A stretch of 64,000 nt of DNA from Bacteroidales bacterium (GTDB lineage Bacteria; Bacteroidota; Bacteroidia; Bacteroidales; UBA932), in NCBI GenBank assembly GCA_017415715.1, contig JAFQFD010000019.1, positions 1-64,000 of the forward strand, in the 5' to 3' direction. Each line of letters opens with the position of its first letter. Positions within the stretch are counted from its first letter, which is position 1. Shown here piece after piece: positions 33,853-42,785 of the stretch. A program made the translations under genes and the position numbers. The notes beneath the pieces are model-generated. The model saw only the letters and a program-made list of their open reading frames with translations, did no database searches and was not told where the DNA came from.

Positions 33853-35670
33853 ATGGGAAATATCTATGTGGAACGAATCGAGGCGCTGAGGCGTCTGATG
33901 TCCGACAACGGGTGGGATGCTGTTGTGATTACAGGCAGCGACCCTCACTCCAGTGAATACCCTGCACCGAGGTGGAAGCAGGTCGAGTGGCTGACCGGCT
34001 TTACCGGTGAGGCCGGTGATGTGGTTGTCACCGCCGACCATGCAGGTCTGTGGACTGATTCTCGTTATTTCATACAGGCGGAGACGCAGCTTGACGGCAC
34101 TGGTGTAGAGCTGCATAAGACTCGTGTTCCGGGTGCCGTGAGCATACCCGAATGGCTTTTCGAACATGCTTCGACCGTCGCTGTGGACGGTCTGTGCCAG
34201 AGCGTCAGCGCCGTGCAGGAACTGCGTGAGGCGCTCGGGGAGGACGGCAGCGTGCTTGATATCCCGAATCTTCTGGATGCACTCTGGGAGGACCGTCCGG
34301 AGATACCTGTGACTCCTGTGACGACCCTTGATGTCGACTGTTTCGGCGGCATTCCGCGCATAGACAAGATCAGGTGGATGCGCAAGTGGATGCTGGTGAA
34401 CGGATATGACAGGGTGTTCCTTTCATCGCTTGACGAGATCGCGTGGATGCTTAATGTCAGAGGGTCCGATATAGATTATAACCCTCTTGTAATATCTTAT
34501 CTGTTAGTTAGTTATGATACTGTCAAGTGGTTTGTCCGCAAGTCTCCGGTGATCAATGATCCCGAGACTCCGGACAGTTTCAATGAACTTAAGCTTGACG
34601 GAGTCGAGGTCCTGTATTATGACGACCTTTTCATAGGTCTTTCGGATTTCGGAGAAGACGCTGACGGCGGCCGCATATTCGCAGATCCTTCGACATTGAA
34701 CCATAATGTATACAAGGACATATGTGAGATCTACGGCGAACAGAATGTAGTGTTCAGCACATCGCCTGTTATCCTGGAGAAGGCTGTCAAGACGCCTTCG
34801 GAGATTGAAAACCTCAGGCAGACATTCGTAGATGACGGCGTGGCCATGGAGTGCTTCCTGCACTGGCTGGACGAGGAGGTCGCGACCGGAAGGGAAGTGA
34901 CCGAATGGGAGGCTTCCGAGAAGCTGACCGAGTTCCGTTCGCAGGTGCCGGGCTATAGAGGCAACAGTTTCGAGAACATATCAGCATATGGCCCTGCAGC
35001 GGCCCTGCCGCACTATTCGACTCCTCGCGAAGGCTCGTCCGTCATACGTCCGAAAGGCCTTTACCTTGTGGATTCGGGCGGACAGTATCTGACCGGTACG
35101 ACCGATATAACCAGAACCGTCCCTATGGGCGAATGCACTCACCTTGAGAAAGAGGACTATACGCTCGTGCTCAAGGGCATGATCGACCTTTCGATGGCGG
35201 TCTTCCCTCGCGGTACGGCCGGCTGCCAGATCGACGCCATTGCGCGAATGCCTCTGTGGAAGGCACAGCGCAATTTCGGGCACGGCACAGGCCACGGCAT
35301 CGGATATTATCTCTGCGTCCATGAGGGACCGCAGTCCATCCGCTATCAGTACAACCCTCAGCCACTGCTTCCTGGCATGGTGACATCCAACGAACCGGGA
35401 CTATATAGGGAGGGAATGCACGGCATCAGGCATGAGAACATCGTTCTCTGCAAGGAGGCGGGCACTTCCGAGTTCGGTGACTGGCTGGAGTTCGAGACAC
35501 TTACCCTCTGCCATATAGATACCTCAGCGGTGCTTCCGGAACTCCTTGGTCCTGAAGCTGTTGCTTGGTTGAATGCATATAACGACCGTGTCTACCGCAC
35601 CCTCGCGCCGCTCCTTCCGTCTCGCACCGCAGCCTGGCTCCGTGACAAGACATTATCGATAAAACTATAA
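33853..35670 (+). CDS. M24-family aminopeptidase P (Xaa-Pro aminopeptidase)
   Basis: 605 residues, the long form with two creatinase-like N-terminal domains (GSDPHSSEYPAPRW, WTDSRYFIQAETQL; DEIAWMLNVRGSDI). The M24 catalytic domain shows the metal ligands in order: LVDSGGQYLTGTTDITRT (two Asp), GHGTGHGIGYYLCVHEGP (His), TSNEPGLYREG (Glu), and GIRHENIVLC (Glu). It removes the N-terminal residue before proline. Cytoplasmic, as no signal peptide is seen. Confidence 0.93.
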   Translation: MGNIYVERIEALRRLMSDNGWDAVVITGSDPHSSEYPAPRWKQVEWLTGFTGEAGDVVVTADHAGLWTDSRYFIQAETQLDGTGVELHKTRVPGAVSIPEWLFEHASTVAVDGLCQSVSAVQELREALGEDGSVLDIPNLLDALWEDRPEIPVTPVTTLDVDCFGGIPRIDKIRWMRKWMLVNGYDRVFLSSLDEIAWMLNVRGSDIDYNPLVISYLLVSYDTVKWFVRKSPVINDPETPDSFNELKLDGVEVLYYDDLFIGLSDFGEDADGGRIFADPSTLNHNVYKDICEIYGEQNVVFSTSPVILEKAVKTPSEIENLRQTFVDDGVAMECFLHWLDEEVATGREVTEWEASEKLTEFRSQVPGYRGNSFENISAYGPAAALPHYSTPREGSSVIRPKGLYLVDSGGQYLTGTTDITRTVPMGECTHLEKEDYTLVLKGMIDLSMAVFPRGTAGCQIDAIARMPLWKAQRNFGHGTGHGIGYYLCVHEGPQSIRYQYNPQPLLPGMVTSNEPGLYREGMHGIRHENIVLCKEAGTSEFGDWLEFETLTLCHIDTSAVLPELLGPEAVAWLNAYNDRVYRTLAPLLPSRTAAWLRDKTLSIKL

Positions 35671-35673
35671 CTT

Positions 35674-36381
35674 ATGACTTATATTCTCCTTGCGGCCCTC
35701 GCACCGGTCGTAGTGCTGCTTTACTACATCTACAGAAAGGACGAAGTCCAGAAAGAGCCTGTCAAAGAACTGCTTAAGGCCTTCGGACTGGGAAGCCTTT
35801 CTACGTTCCTTTCCTTGTGCATTTCCACTCCTTTGGGGATTCTGGGATTCTTCCCTTCAGAGCCCTCTACGCTGATCGGAGCGGCGGCCGTGTCGTTCTT
35901 CGGTGCTGCGATTCCGGAGGAAATCGCCAAGTTTGTCCTCTTGTGGCTCTTTGTACGTAGGAATAAGTTCTTCGACGAACATATGGACGGTATCGTGTAT
36001 GCTGCAGTCGTTTCTCTGGGCTTTGCCGCCCTGGAGAACGTCATGTATCTGTTTTCTTCGGAGGACTGGGTTTCGACCGGCATCACCAGGGCCCTCTTCT
36101 CCGTTCCGGGCCACATGTTCTTCGGCATCCTCATGGGATATTACTATTCACTCGTGCGCTTCGACCCTGTGACCCCGCGCATCAACCGCTTCTGGGTCCT
36201 CGGCGCACCGGTCCTTGCCCATGGCATCTTCGACACCATCCTCTTCAGCGCGGGCGTGCTCCCGGAGGCCCTCTCGCTGGTGATCATGATAGCCTTCCTC
36301 TTCTTCTGCAACAGCCTCCGCAAAGAGGCCAGCAAGCGCATCCGCATGCATCTGGTGAGGGATGGGGTGGTTGTCGAATAA
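35674..36381 (+). CDS. prsW: PrsW-family intramembrane metalloprotease
   Basis: 235 residues with about seven membrane segments. The PrsW/CPBP-like motifs are IPEEIAKF (EExxK), ENVMYLF and two membrane histidines in SVPGHMFFGILMGYYY and LAHGIFDTI. PrsW cleaves anti-sigma factors in Bacillus. It begins 3 nt after the aminopeptidase. The nearest anti-sigma-like proteins in this window are the ones near 46 and 60 kb; any link is inference. Confidence 0.85.
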   Translation: MTYILLAALAPVVVLLYYIYRKDEVQKEPVKELLKAFGLGSLSTFLSLCISTPLGILGFFPSEPSTLIGAAAVSFFGAAIPEEIAKFVLLWLFVRRNKFFDEHMDGIVYAAVVSLGFAALENVMYLFSSEDWVSTGITRALFSVPGHMFFGILMGYYYSLVRFDPVTPRINRFWVLGAPVLAHGIFDTILFSAGVLPEALSLVIMIAFLFFCNSLRKEASKRIRMHLVRDGVVVE

Positions 36382-36403
36382 TAAGCAAATTAGAGATAAC
36401 GTT

Positions 36404-36802
36404 ATGATATACAATGATTTAATTCAGATAGAGGAGATAGTTGTCGAGAGGCTGTCCCGCAAAGGAATGGTGGTTCATGTTGACTTGGACGATTATCGTT
36501 CCCTTGTAGCTGCAAGTGATCAGGTATTCCTGGTTCATGTGCGGTCAGCTGCAGATTTTCCATGCTTCCTCTCAGAGCTCCGCAGCGAGATCCAGGCCCT
36601 TGGTCTGTCGACTGATACATTAGGGAGAGTCATGGTCCATCTTGTCGCGCATCCTCAGGCCGACGTGACAATGGCGAACTATGCCGCCTTGGGCAACTTG
36701 ATCGGCGAACTCCTCTCGACCGATCATGCCAAGCTCGGCTTTGCATGCGACGCCTCCCTCTCGGAAAACTTCAAGGACATAGCGGTTTTCGTGGCTAAAT
36801 AA
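36404..36802 (+). CDS. stand-alone FtsZ C-terminal-domain-like protein
   Basis: 132 residues from the ATG at 36404. The pattern MVVHVDLDDYRSLVAASDQV, then VMVHLVAHPQADVTMANYAAL, then LGFACDASLSENFKDIAVFV follows the FtsZ C-terminal subdomain (NLDFADVR ... GGPDLTL ... DExLxDxVxVTVIAT) in order and spacing. The GTP-binding N-terminal domain is absent. If the relation is real it could bind FtsZ or another tubulin-fold partner. This is my inference from pattern only; it may be an unrelated small protein. It is followed after 11 nt by the next gene. Confidence 0.55.
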   Translation: MIYNDLIQIEEIVVERLSRKGMVVHVDLDDYRSLVAASDQVFLVHVRSAADFPCFLSELRSEIQALGLSTDTLGRVMVHLVAHPQADVTMANYAALGNLIGELLSTDHAKLGFACDASLSENFKDIAVFVAK

Positions 36803-36813
36803 ACTAAACGATA

Positions 36814-37218
36814 ATGAACGTAGCAATAACATACCACGAGGCACAAGAGCTGATTTCCAGGCAATTCAATCTAAAGCTTGGACTATCTATGGCCGATGGC
36901 AGGACCATGTCCGTGGAATATAATCCCGGACTCCTTCTTCCGACCGTGAGAGTTGACATTCACATTGAGGCCATTCAAGGGAATACGCTTATTCTTACAT
37001 ACAAGTGTATTCCTGCAGTAGCGCTCTTGGTGCAAGGAGCTGTAAAACTTCTAGGTGACAAGGTCCCTGCTGAAATCATGAAGATTGATACCAGTACGAG
37101 AAGCATACAGATGTTTCTTGACGGAGTTGAGCAGCTGAAAGAAGCCTTCAAATATGTGAAATTGCAGGATGTCTATCTCGAGACGGATAAGATATATGTT
37201 GATTTGCTGTTGAAATAA
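36814..37218 (+). CDS. uncharacterised 134-residue protein
   Basis: No family recognised. It looks like a beta sandwich: VEYNPGLLLPTVRVDIHIEAIQGNTLILTY then DTSTRSIQMFLDGVEQLKEAF. No signal peptide, no cysteine cluster. It is co-directional with and 11 nt downstream of the FtsZ-like gene, so likely one transcript. It is convergent with the minus-strand island operon. Confidence 0.6.
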   Translation: MNVAITYHEAQELISRQFNLKLGLSMADGRTMSVEYNPGLLLPTVRVDIHIEAIQGNTLILTYKCIPAVALLVQGAVKLLGDKVPAEIMKIDTSTRSIQMFLDGVEQLKEAFKYVKLQDVYLETDKIYVDLLLK

Positions 37219-37236
37219 AACAGTTTCCTTTATATA

Positions 37237-37503
37237 TTAACGGTGATAAAGATTATAGTCTTCTAGCATGATGTTATATTTGGAAGCTAAATCGGCGACC
37301 ATCGTCTTATATACATTCATGCATTCTAGATTTTCGTCATTCTTTATTAGATAGAGACACTGATCTATAATGTTTTTGATCATCTCATAAACTTGCTCGG
37401 GATGATTATCTTTGTCTACGGCTTTTACAATATGTGGGGCTATTTTGTAGTACTCTGATATAAGAGATCTTCCATCTTCCCTTGATGACATCCAATTATC
37501 CAA
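37237..37503 (-). CDS. small helical protein resembling the tail of CFI-box proteins
   Basis: 88 residues. The part SEYYKIAPHIVKAVDKDNHP then EMIKNIIDQCLYLIKNDEN resembles the helical C-terminal module of CFI-box-CTERM proteins (YYKIAPxIVxxI ... CLxLIxxGKNxE), but the Cys-Phe-Ile box itself is missing. It is the last gene of the island operon, 36 nt after the metalloprotease-like gene. Function unknown. Confidence 0.6.
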   Translation of the reverse strand: MDNWMSSREDGRSLISEYYKIAPHIVKAVDKDNHPEQVYEMIKNIIDQCLYLIKNDENLECMNVYKTMVADLASKYNIMLEDYNLYHR

Positions 37504-37539
37504 TAAGGACGTGACTAATTTGAGGTCACGTCCTTAATA

Positions 37540-38565
37540 TTAGAACTGCTTAATGAGCAGATATTTCTTGATGTTGTAAAACATGTTCCTGGCCTGGTCG
37601 GAAAATCCAAGACTGTCCTGACTCATTTTGCTCCATTGGTCCAGTGAAAGACTTGCAACATCTTCGGTTCTGTAGTCTACGATAAGTTTCAGGAAATCAG
37701 GGTCCTTGAGTGCGGTTTCCAGACCGTTGGAGTCAATGTAATGAGCAAAGTAGTAACCTCCACCTTCAATATCCCATCGCTCTTCCGATACAGGATAATC
37801 GCCCTCCCCGATAGGATCATATTGCCACAGGAACCATTGCCTAGCTGCATCTATATCAACTCCCATTTTATAGTTCAGGTATCCTGAAATAAAATCAGCA
37901 ACCTTTTCTCCTGCAGTAACTGACAAGTTACCGCAATACTTTGAAGCCAGCGCATGGCCAATCTCATGAGCTAGATCAGAAAGGATGATGTCAGTGTTGC
38001 CGATATGTTCTATACAAGCGTCGGCGTAATGTGGATTGAAACAGATGTAGTCATCTGCAAGCGTGAATCTAAACGGACCGCTTAAAGAAGCATGTGCAGC
38101 ATTCGGAACGCTTTCGGTCACAATTACAGGTAGGTGTCTGATGTTTAGAATGTCACACATCTGGTTGCAGGCTTGCTGAAGATCCTCTTGAGTAAAGTCA
38201 ACAGGAATATGTGGTTTCGGTATCAGGTCATCTGGTGAATCCAAGGTTCTGTTCAGGCGCATTGCATATATTCCGAATGGGTCTTTAATTCCGTTGCTGA
38301 TTTCAAAATTAGGTTTTTCATCATATGGAAGCATGTCTTCTTTTGCCCCAAACGAAGGATGGAATGTATGGCAAGAGGCTTCACACTCATCAAGTGCATC
38401 TAGATGAGTGTCTACATTTGTATCCTCGTCATGCAGCGAATTTTCTTCGCATGTGTAGTTCTCACTCTCGTCGGACTCTGATGATTCATCAAGCTGGCTG
38501 CCAATAGGATAGCTGTCATCAATACTTAAGTCTAGAGATTCAAAGTTGTCAAAATTATTTTCCAT
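37540..38565 (-). CDS. HExxH metalloprotease-like protein with acidic N terminus
   Basis: 341 residues. Residues 1-65 are acidic and probably unstructured. Residues 200-204 are HEIGH in DLAHEIGHALASKYCG, followed by GEKVADFISGYL (219-230), whose Glu and Asp could complete a zinc site as in ImmA/IrrE or M48-type peptidases. No signal peptide or membrane segment. It lies between the tail-collar GTPase and the small helical gene in the minus-strand operon. A protease that releases or activates an operon partner would fit; this is inference. Confidence 0.65.
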   Translation of the reverse strand: MENNFDNFESLDLSIDDSYPIGSQLDESSESDESENYTCEENSLHDEDTNVDTHLDALDECEASCHTFHPSFGAKEDMLPYDEKPNFEISNGIKDPFGIYAMRLNRTLDSPDDLIPKPHIPVDFTQEDLQQACNQMCDILNIRHLPVIVTESVPNAAHASLSGPFRFTLADDYICFNPHYADACIEHIGNTDIILSDLAHEIGHALASKYCGNLSVTAGEKVADFISGYLNYKMGVDIDAARQWFLWQYDPIGEGDYPVSEERWDIEGGGYYFAHYIDSNGLETALKDPDFLKLIVDYRTEDVASLSLDQWSKMSQDSLGFSDQARNMFYNIKKYLLIKQF

Positions 38566-38679
38566 AGAGATTTGCTTTTGGATATAAAGAGTACAATCAT
38601 ATTCTTAATCTATTGCCTAGTGTTTAAAATTATGCAAATTAATTGCATATAGATAATACATACTCGGCATCCAATAAGG

Positions 38680-40056
38680 CTACTTCACTCTTATGCAGTA
38701 TAGCAGTGCACAGTTTTTGGGACGTGTTTCCTCCGCGTATCTAGTCTCTATCGGCAAGCTAATAGGATTTGCATTAATGGATAAATTATGCGAGTGCGCA
38801 CCAGTTGATGATGTTCCTCCGGTATCATTTCCACTTGAATAACGGAGTTCATGAAGCACGCTGACCCCAGACAGCATACCTTCATCAACAGACCTTTTAT
38901 CAGCTCTAGTGGAATGACTGTGTTCACCGTTGACACTAATAGAAATTTTGCTTGCGTCCAAGTTATGCTTATGAGATTGTATGGCATCATCCTGATATGA
39001 TCCAAACTCCCTTTTGCTCTTGTCAAATATCTGGTCCTTGTCCCAGCCTCGTATGAAACGTCCCCTTAAATCAGGGATACAGAAGAGGTCGTATCCCCTG
39101 TCGGTGAATGTGTAACCGATAGCTTCAAAAAGTTCTTTGTATTCATCCTTAAGTAGCTTTCTTCCATCGCACACTATCCAACCCGATGGAATCTTATTGA
39201 ATGCAAATGCCTGAATTGTGCCGACAGGACAGATTTCATCCTTTAATGTCTGTATTTCTTTCTTAAGTTCCAGATATGCTCTGTTGTCCATATCAAATAT
39301 TCTTTGGATTAAATGGAAATTGCTTGCTTCCTTTATTTGAGAAGCTGGGTATGATAGTAACTCGTAGGTATTTACTGCATTTCGAATTTCTTTCCTTATA
39401 AGGATTTCATCGTCCATGCCTCCGACACAATACCAGTACCACATAAGATTCACAATCGGGATACATCCTTCTTCAAATGGATAGCGTATAGGTTTGTAGA
39501 ATTCCAGCACATGGCGGTCTTCGCTCATTATTCCTTCGTTGATATCTGAAAACGGACTCCATTTGTCAGCTATTACCATATCCTTGCAATTTAATATGAA
39601 GTAGTATGGTATGTTGTAGCTTTCAAGTCTGCGAATATCTTTATATTGAGAACTTTCGGTTCCGAATGATTTCTCATTTGAAACGACTACGATAGCATAG
39701 TCTAAGTCAGTAAGCGCATTCAATGCGGCCATGTTGTCCTTTTCGTCATATCCAAACCCAGGCATGTCAGTCAGTGTGTAATCTCTAAGAAAGTCGTTGT
39801 TGAGAAATACATTGACTGTTTTGATTGTTTTATCTGTATCAATGCCCTTAAGTCTGCTTATGCCGCATGTCTCCTTTTCTCCATTGTCATATACGATTTC
39901 TGCGAATTCCGATTCTGAAAAAGCATAGTTGACAACAGTATGGGTAGTTGCTAGTCCTACCCCTACTGTTGCAACATGTCGTTTAAGAAGGCAATTAATC
40001 AGAAGTGATTTGCCTGACTGATATTGCCCTACTATTCCGAATCTAAGCTTTGTCAT
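38680..40056 (-). CDS. dynamin-like GTPase fused to a phage tail-collar domain
   Basis: 458 residues. Residues 1-240 are a dynamin-type GTPase: P-loop GQYQSGKS (10-17), GVGLATT with switch Thr (32-38), DMPG (97-100) and NCKD (156-159). Residues about 250-275 are a short coil. Residues 276-340 match the phage tail-collar domain: CPVGTIQAFAFNKIPSGWI, then CDGR, IGYTF, and IPDLRGRFIRGWD. The C terminus carries His-x-His motifs (SHKHNL, GEHSHS, GAHSHN) typical of metal-binding fibre tips. Tail-collar domains are usually in phage fibres; fusion to a GTPase is unusual. It overlaps the larger GTPase gene by 14 nt. Confidence 0.85.
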   Translation of the reverse strand: MTKLRFGIVGQYQSGKSLLINCLLKRHVATVGVGLATTHTVVNYAFSESEFAEIVYDNGEKETCGISRLKGIDTDKTIKTVNVFLNNDFLRDYTLTDMPGFGYDEKDNMAALNALTDLDYAIVVVSNEKSFGTESSQYKDIRRLESYNIPYYFILNCKDMVIADKWSPFSDINEGIMSEDRHVLEFYKPIRYPFEEGCIPIVNLMWYWYCVGGMDDEILIRKEIRNAVNTYELLSYPASQIKEASNFHLIQRIFDMDNRAYLELKKEIQTLKDEICPVGTIQAFAFNKIPSGWIVCDGRKLLKDEYKELFEAIGYTFTDRGYDLFCIPDLRGRFIRGWDKDQIFDKSKREFGSYQDDAIQSHKHNLDASKISISVNGEHSHSTRADKRSVDEGMLSGVSVLHELRYSSGNDTGGTSSTGAHSHNLSINANPISLPIETRYAEETRPKNCALLYCIRVK

Positions 40057-42763
40057 GCCTTACATGCTTTTCCTTGAAGTTTGTATAAATCTTACGCTGC
40101 GCATTGATATTGGCAATTATATGCGTAGCTGTGAAACAAGCCTCCTCTACTGCCTCATTTGATCTTGATGTGGCAATATCTCTTTCATTATCCAGCTTTT
40201 CAAAGTCTACACGGACAGTTTCTTCAAATGAGTCCAGACGTCTATTGAGTTCATTTGAAATCACTTTCTTGAACTTTGAGGCAATGTCTTGCTTGTTAAG
40301 TTCTTCGCGAATCTTTTTGCTTATTCTGTTTGTGAATTCCTTTTTGATGGCATCTGGGCCTTTAATTCCAATAAAAAGACTTCCTCCTAACAGAGCAATC
40401 GTAGCCAAAAATATAGTAGCTGGATTAGAAACAACAATTGCTCCTCCCGCAATTGCGCTACCAAACACGAGGCAAATATACGATGCAATTGCCATTGCAA
40501 TACTTGCTGCAACAACAGCTACCTCAGCTAGAAGTTCAGGCATGATATCTTTTGCCTTTATGGAAACGTTTGCACCCTGCTTATCATTACATTTTATTCC
40601 GAAATTGGAAGTCTCTCTTGAGATGCAGAGAAAATCACTCATTCTATTTGTGAATGATTTGTCATCAGCATAGGTTTTATGCCATTCCTGAAGAAGTCTG
40701 TTCTCTAAAAGATCCATTTCTGGCTCAAAGATATCCTTAAAAGAACTGTCTCTGCCGCTGGACATCATTGAATTCCAATAATTCAAACGACTTTCTATGA
40801 TAAATGTAATGTCAGCTTCAATAAGCGGGGATATAAATTTCTTCAGTTCCTCTTCTTTGCGAAGAAGTTTGAATATATCATATTTGTTCTCGTAGATAGT
40901 ACCAGCAATACTCCTAGAAAGTTCATCATAAATGCTTTCAGTGAAGAGTTTGGCATAGATATCATCACTAAGACGATCAGATAAGGAATCTCTATTGTTT
41001 CGCTTCGTAAAGATATGTCCATGTACTATCGTGCCGGCTTTCGTATCGAACTTATTGGCTTTTTCAATTCGCGTACTCCATATTTCCGCCACCTTTTCAG
41101 CTCCAAGGCAATATGACTCTACGAATTTAGAATGCAGGCCATTTCTTACCTGTGTCAGTCTCTCGTTCATCTTGTTTATACCTTCTGTGAAGATGACAGC
41201 GTATGCCTCGTTTTCTTCAATGAATGAGCGGAGATTTTCAATTAGTTGATTTATTCCGCTTGCCTGGATGAGTGCATCAGAAGTCTTCTCGGGAATGTCA
41301 TTATAACCTTTGGTGTGATACTCCCATGCTTCCTCAAATGTTGCAAACCTGATGACCTGCTTAGTTCCCAGGATTGGGTTCGTGCGTTCAATTGGCCTGC
41401 AGAAATATGTGATATCCTCGCTCATTAATTGACCGTTACCTTGCGAATGCTTAAACATACCAAGGTATGCAAGGTGGGCATCATAACATGTAACGTCCTT
41501 GTCTTTGCCGAACAGTCTTTTAATTTCTTTAATATTGTCATTGATGAATTGATTATCCAGCTTGCTTGATACGTTGTTTACTATGAACAGCTTGCGATGA
41601 ACATCTCGGAAATCACTCTGGATCTTATACAAGGATTCGCAGACATTTTCTCCGATACCCCTGTGATATGGCAGCAGGTATAAAATAGCGTGAACCTTGG
41701 ACATGACTTGAGTGGTTACCTCAGTGTCATACTTATTATTGAACAGTCCAGGACAATCAATAAGGGTGCAGCCGAGACGCTTGAGTGTTGGCGAATCTAT
41801 ATAGCAGTCAATATGACTGATGAAAACAAATGCGGCTTCATGGATGTCGAATGCGTCAACACCATCTTTACTCCATCTGTTATCCAGTTCCGTTGGGAAG
41901 TAGGTGTACTTTGGGGCATCTGATATAGAATAAATCTCGTTTATTGCCTTTTCAAGTTCAGGTGTACCGTAGTATTTGAGGATGAACGAGCATACAGCGA
42001 GGGGCCTAACATCCTTAGGGCATTCCTCCGATAGCCTGAATTTCTCCAGTTCCTTCAGCCAATGCGCTCGTGATTTCTGGTCCTTCAGGTCGAATCCCTC
42101 CTTGAAGCCACCCAGATGTTCAGTAAGGCGTGATAGAATCCTTTTCAGATCCTCATCAGTTTTTTTGCCCACGACGATGTCTTCCTTTTCACAGTATGAA
42201 ACGGAAACAGGAACAGCGGATGTCGCAGATCCTACTCCGATTTTGCCGATATGACGACCGTCGCAAAGAGCGTCTAATGTTGTGGTTTTTCCTGTCTGGT
42301 ACTCTCCCATGAGAAGCACTGTATACCTGTTTTTTGTGCAGTGTTCCTCAATTATATGCAGAGTTTCCCTATGGCTGTTCCATTCAGGAATAATAGACAT
42401 GAAATCAGAAAAGTCGTTGTTCCAAAGGGGACAGCTCAATTCATCATGAATAATTTCTGAGAGTTCCTTGCATGACTCAGAGTAGTCTTCAACGAAAAGG
42501 TCATCATTATTCGGGAATTCCTGGTTGTCATTGACAATGTCTTCAATGGTAGAGTCAATGAATGACTTGGTCCTTTCTAGAATCTCTCTTCTTTTTTCGG
42601 ATACTGTGGCGTCAGCGTCACATGCCTCAGTCAATTGTGAGTCTTCCAATGCGCTGTCACGAATACTTGCCGCCATTTTGAGACTCTCGGATATCGAGAA
42701 AAGTTCCTTGTTGGATTCTAGCATCAATAGCTTATCCTCTAGTTCTCTTAATGTCTTTGTCAT
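40043..42763 (-). CDS. large dynamin-like GTPase with membrane hairpin
   Basis: 906 residues. A helical N-terminal region (1-140) precedes the GTPase: P-loop GEYQTGKT (153-160), GVGSATSAVPV (176-186) and DCPG (336-339); the fourth motif is poorly conserved (VNNVSSK). A long helical stalk follows. Residues about 743-800 form two hydrophobic segments, a likely membrane hairpin, as in bacterial dynamin-like proteins such as BDLP. The last 106 residues are a charged coiled coil returning to the stalk. Such proteins tubulate or fuse membranes. It overlaps its smaller partner by 14 nt. Confidence 0.85.
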   Translation of the reverse strand: MTKTLRELEDKLLMLESNKELFSISESLKMAASIRDSALEDSQLTEACDADATVSEKRREILERTKSFIDSTIEDIVNDNQEFPNNDDLFVEDYSESCKELSEIIHDELSCPLWNNDFSDFMSIIPEWNSHRETLHIIEEHCTKNRYTVLLMGEYQTGKTTTLDALCDGRHIGKIGVGSATSAVPVSVSYCEKEDIVVGKKTDEDLKRILSRLTEHLGGFKEGFDLKDQKSRAHWLKELEKFRLSEECPKDVRPLAVCSFILKYYGTPELEKAINEIYSISDAPKYTYFPTELDNRWSKDGVDAFDIHEAAFVFISHIDCYIDSPTLKRLGCTLIDCPGLFNNKYDTEVTTQVMSKVHAILYLLPYHRGIGENVCESLYKIQSDFRDVHRKLFIVNNVSSKLDNQFINDNIKEIKRLFGKDKDVTCYDAHLAYLGMFKHSQGNGQLMSEDITYFCRPIERTNPILGTKQVIRFATFEEAWEYHTKGYNDIPEKTSDALIQASGINQLIENLRSFIEENEAYAVIFTEGINKMNERLTQVRNGLHSKFVESYCLGAEKVAEIWSTRIEKANKFDTKAGTIVHGHIFTKRNNRDSLSDRLSDDIYAKLFTESIYDELSRSIAGTIYENKYDIFKLLRKEEELKKFISPLIEADITFIIESRLNYWNSMMSSGRDSSFKDIFEPEMDLLENRLLQEWHKTYADDKSFTNRMSDFLCISRETSNFGIKCNDKQGANVSIKAKDIMPELLAEVAVVAASIAMAIASYICLVFGSAIAGGAIVVSNPATIFLATIALLGGSLFIGIKGPDAIKKEFTNRISKKIREELNKQDIASKFKKVISNELNRRLDSFEETVRVDFEKLDNERDIATSRSNEAVEEACFTATHIIANINAQRKIYTNFKEKHVRHDKA

Positions 42764-42785
42764 AGTTTATGTAGTTAGAATGTTT

